Assembly (NCBI GenBank): GCA_019746155.1 | Contig: JAIESJ010000315.1 | Span: forward strand, 1 to 12,274 | DNA length: 12,274 bases | Direction: 5' to 3' | Origin: Burkholderiales bacterium | Lineage (GTDB): Bacteria; Pseudomonadota; Gammaproteobacteria; Burkholderiales; SG8-41 | Shown: in pieces, positions 12,076 to 12,274 of the stretch | Layout of the letters: each line of letters opens with the position of its first letter | Numbering within the stretch: the first letter of the stretch is position 1 | Position numbers and translations under genes: made by a program | The notes under the pieces: model-generated | The model's input: only the letters and a program-made list of their open reading frames with translations | What the model was told of the DNA's origin: nothing | The model's database searches: none

Positions 12076-12274
12076 GTGAAAGGTGAACGGGTGAACGAGT
12101 GGCCCTCATTAAACATAAACACCGGGAATTGCTGGTTTGGCGGGAATCTGTTGATTTGGCACTGCTTATTTACCGCTTCACCGATTCTTTTCCGAAGTCT
12201 GAACTATATGGACTGACGTCACAGCTGCGCAGAGCAGCCACGTCCATCCCAGCCAATGTTCACTCGCTCACTTT
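12076..12274. mobile_element. Heptamer module (e) with four-helix-bundle gene, cut by window end
   Basis: The left arm is GTGAAAG-GTGAACGG-GTGAACGAG (12076-12099). The right arm starts at 12259 with TTCACTCGCTCAC and runs out of the window. The order arm, four-helix-bundle gene, inverted arm is that of module (a), but with the gene on the opposite strand. It begins 5 bp after the nadK stop. Confidence 0.5.
12099..12274 (+). pseudogene. Four-helix-bundle protein (S23/IVS family), apparently truncated
   Basis: Frame from GTG 12099: HRELLVWRESVDLALLIYRF, then ELYGLTSQLRRAATSIPANV, clearly homologous to residues 4-50 of the protein at 4862-5218. After PANV (base about 12258) the family would go on AEG..., but here the sequence turns into HSLTF, coded by heptamer-like TTCACTCGCTCAC. 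The frame is open to the window end. The C-terminal half seems replaced by the right arm; a longer tail beyond the window cannot be excluded. The GTG start lies at the end of the left arm, and an in-frame TGA at 12084 prevents a longer start. Confidence 0.75.

Overview
The window looks like part of a betaproteobacterial chromosome: it is GC-rich, has Proteobacteria-like proteins, and carries the order dnaJ-dnaK-grpE ... hemH-hrcA / nadK. That order is familiar from Betaproteobacteria, where recN usually follows nadK. I cannot name the genus.

Left part (1 to about 3.2 kb) is accessory DNA. It holds the 3' end of a Doc-type toxin gene broken by an in-frame stop, a HIRAN-domain protein with a Tat-like signal, an orphan MazF toxin that has lost its C-terminal third, an apparently intact VapC (PIN) toxin with a Phd/YefM-type antitoxin, and a WYL-domain regulator. 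Two clear palindromes sit where operators would be expected: 9-bp arms before the antitoxin gene and 13-bp arms abutting the WYL start codon. A 545-bp stretch without genes but with several hairpins separates this part from the core genes.

Right part (3.7 to 12.3 kb) is core. On the minus strand lie grpE, dnaK and dnaJ, with sigma-32-type promoter matches before grpE and before dnaK. A DUF2249-hemerythrin protein on the plus strand diverges from grpE. Next come hrcA and hemH on the minus strand, then nadK diverging from hrcA. Together these cover protein folding, its heat-shock control, the last step of heme synthesis and NADP supply.

The most unusual feature is a family of heptamer-repeat modules found in five intergenic gaps of the right part and not seen in the left part. 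Each has a GTGAAGG/GTGAACG-type arm on its left and an inverted arm (TTCACCC-type, or a degenerate TTACCGC type at one locus) on its right. The insides differ: a complete four-helix-bundle (S23/IVS-like) gene between dnaK and dnaJ, a small hairpin between the hemerythrin gene and hemH, a larger GC-rich hairpin between hrcA and hemH, almost nothing between hrcA and nadK, and a second, apparently truncated four-helix-bundle gene after nadK. The modules fill the gaps nearly from codon to codon. They supply the GTG start codons of both four-helix-bundle genes, overlap stop codons of core genes and leave dnaJ and hemH without an obvious Shine-Dalgarno sequence. This resembles an undescribed short mobile or expanding element family with S23-type proteins as occasional cargo.
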